Shown here in pieces: positions 6,812 through 7,936 of a stretch of 7,936 nt of DNA. The first letter of the stretch is position 1. The number at the start of each line of letters is the position of its first letter. This DNA is from Planctomycetia bacterium. Lineage in GTDB: Bacteria; Planctomycetota; Phycisphaerae; Phycisphaerales; SM1A02. The notes beneath the pieces are model-generated. The model had not been told where the DNA came from, made no database searches, and was given only the letters and a program-made list of their open reading frames with translations. The translations under genes were made by a program, and so were the position numbers. Location: NCBI GenBank assembly GCA_005804005.1, contig SYPI01000005.1, positions 1-7,936 on the forward strand, written 5' to 3'.

Positions 6812-7584
6812 GTTCCCCGGAGCCGCGCTGGCGGCTGGAGTTGGGTGACTGTCTTTCACTTCTGAGTGGAGTCGAACCTGGTTCCGTTGGGCTGGCGTAT
6901 CTGGATCCGCCTTTCAACACTGGGAAAACTCGGCGCGGCCGCGGCGAACATGCCGCCACCGTCTACGCCGATTCCTTCGGCGGGGGGACCGATTACCGCG
7001 AGTTCCTTCGGCCGAGGCTGGCCGAGATTCGCCGCACTTTGGCTGAAGACGGGGCGATTCTGGCCCACGTCGACTGGCGCTCGTCTCATCATGTGCGCCT
7101 GCTGCTGGACGAAGTCTTCGGTGTCGAGCGCTTCATCAACCACATCGTCTGGTCATATGGGCTGGGCGGATCATCGCCGCGCTCGTTTGCCCGCAAGCAT
7201 GACGACATCCTCTACTACTCGAAGGGGTCGCACTACTACTTCCAGCCGCCGATGGTTCCGGCCACCAGCCAACGGCTGGCCGGTCGGTTGAAGAAGTCGA
7301 CTGATGTGCTGCAGATTCCGGCACTGAACAACATGGCCCTAGAGCGGACCGGTTACCCGACTCAGAAACCGTTGGCGCTGCTGTCGCTGCTGATCGAAGC
7401 CTGCGCCGCTCCCGGCGCGACCGTGCTGGATCCGTTCTGCGGCAGCGGCACCACGCTGGTGGCAGCCGTGGCCAGTGGCCGTGAGGCGATCGGGTTTGAT
7501 GTTTCCAGCGCGGCGCTCTCAACCGCGCGAAAACGCCTGCACGCGGTGGTGCCAGCGAATCACTTGGCCTTGGGCCGGGCCTGA
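6808..7584 (+). CDS. Beta-class DNA methyltransferase (N6-adenine or N4-cytosine), solitary
   Basis: A 258-residue S-adenosylmethionine-dependent DNA amino-methyltransferase. Catalytic motif IV 'LDPPFNTGK' (32-40, DPPF 33-36) precedes the AdoMet-binding motif I 'DPFCGSGTT' (208-216). This order, with the target-recognition region between, defines the beta class. Supporting blocks are '[10 protein letters not shown]' 81-90, '[10 protein letters not shown]' 112-121, '[11 protein letters not shown]' 130-140, and '[20 protein letters not shown]' from 179, the usual lead-in to motif I. DPPF suggests N6-adenine, but N4-cytosine cannot be excluded. The protein is short for the group, with only about 40 residues between 'YYSKG' and '[10 protein letters not shown]'. 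The start ATG overlaps the recombinase stop, so the two are probably co-translated. No Shine-Dalgarno site is visible, in keeping with coupling. No restriction endonuclease lies nearby, so it may be an orphan epigenetic enzyme. Its 3' end overlaps the convergent purE end by 25 bp. The recognition sequence is unknown. Confidence 0.92.
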   Translation: MSSPEPRWRLELGDCLSLLSGVEPGSVGLAYLDPPFNTGKTRRGRGEHAATVYADSFGGGTDYREFLRPRLAEIRRTLAEDGAILAHVDWRSSHHVRLLLDEVFGVERFINHIVWSYGLGGSSPRSFARKHDDILYYSKGSHYYFQPPMVPATSQRLAGRLKKSTDVLQIPALNNMALERTGYPTQKPLALLSLLIEACAAPGATVLDPFCGSGTTLVAAVASGREAIGFDVSSAALSTARKRLHAVVPANHLALGRA

Positions 7585-7936
7585 GTCGGCCCTGACTCCA
7601 CCACCGAATCGCTTTCCACTCGGCGGGTCTGGCGGCGGCGGAATGTGCGCACTGCCGCGCCAATCTTCGCATTGCTGCCGCTGAGAATCGCCCCGGCCAG
7701 CAGGGCCGCGTTGATGGCCCCAGCCTTGCCGATAGCCAGTGTGCCCACTGGAACGCCTGCGGGCATCTGCACGATGGCCAACAGGGCGTCGAGCCCGCGC
7801 AGCGATGCGCCCTCCATGGGCACACCCAGCACCGGAAGTGGTGTAAGCGCCGCAGTCACTCCCGGCAGGTGAGCGGCCCCACCCGCCGCGGCGATGATTA
7901 CCCGCACCCCGCGACGCTCGGCACCGGTAGCCCAAG
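7560..7936 (-). CDS. purE: N5-carboxyaminoimidazole ribonucleotide mutase, C-terminal part (5' end off window)
   Basis: Cytoplasmic enzyme of de novo purine synthesis. Class I PurE converts N5-CAIR (made by PurK) to 4-carboxy-5-aminoimidazole ribonucleotide. The 124 visible residues begin in frame at the right edge ('[20 protein letters not shown]') and include the class I signatures 'AGGAAHLPG', '[20 protein letters not shown]', '[20 protein letters not shown]' and 'ALLAGAIL'. The first 40 or so residues, with the phosphate-binding GSDSD region, lie outside. A GTG at 7905-7907 falls inside the conserved core and is not the start. After the last core helix the protein ends in a basic then polar tail of about 35 residues ('[14 protein letters not shown]' onward) with no recognisable function. 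The end overlaps the convergent methyltransferase gene (7560-7584). Whether purK follows cannot apply on this side; it may lie upstream, beyond the window. Confidence 0.93.
   Translation of the reverse strand, partial: WATGAERRGVRVIIAAAGGAAHLPGVTAALTPLPVLGVPMEGASLRGLDALLAIVQMPAGVPVGTLAIGKAGAINAALLAGAILSGSNAKIGAAVRTFRRRQTRRVESDSVVESGPTQARPKAK

Noticed and set aside
7583..7598. GAGTC-6nt-GACTC hairpin after the methyltransferase stop as a terminator
   Set aside because: Only a 5-bp stem, no T-run on either strand, and it lies within purE coding sequence.
7136..7825. 229-codon open frame on the minus strand across the methyltransferase and purE
   Set aside because: Overlaps well-supported genes in another frame; Arg/Ser/Pro/Trp-rich shadow composition.

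Overview
This is a compact, GC-rich bacterial chromosomal window with almost no non-coding DNA. It holds six protein-coding genes and one tRNA. The organism cannot be named with certainty. The XerC/D-type recombinase, with its extended N-terminal domain and its 'RTPKQPRRLPKA' linker, and the mix of genes with and without Shine-Dalgarno sites, would suit a planctomycete (Phycisphaerae-like). That is an impression from family memory, not a computed placement.

Layout, left to right. (1) An AmpG-type muropeptide permease on the + strand (20-1324). (2) Convergent with it and overlapping its end by 53 bp, a two-gene minus-strand unit: a large SNF2-family ATPase (2216-5479) followed by a SWIM zinc-finger protein (1272-2219), joined by an ATGA start/stop overlap. 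(3) A tRNA-Lys(TTT) gene (5495-5568, minus) only 15 nt upstream of the SNF2 start codon, so the SNF2/SWIM unit is probably read at least partly from the tRNA promoter. (4) A 268-bp intergenic region (5569-5836), the only sizeable gap, which holds the likely tRNA promoter and a short palindrome. (5) Divergent from the tRNA, a + strand pair, again joined by an ATGA overlap: a XerC/XerD-type tyrosine recombinase (5837-6811) and a compact beta-class DNA methyltransferase (6808-7584). (6) The C-terminal 124 residues of PurE (minus, running off the right edge), whose end overlaps the methyltransferase end by 25 bp.

The centre is therefore two divergent, translationally coupled pairs of DNA-acting proteins (SNF2 + SWIM; Xer recombinase + methyltransferase) around a tRNA gene. 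On both sides they abut conserved metabolic or envelope genes (ampG, purE) through convergent overlaps. SNF2 + SWIM is a recurrent but poorly characterised bacterial pair. The Xer-methyltransferase coupling is less familiar. No restriction enzyme, toxin, transposase, CRISPR array or attachment-site duplication is visible, so calling this a defence island or integrated element would be speculation. Vertical, chromosome-maintenance roles are at least as likely.
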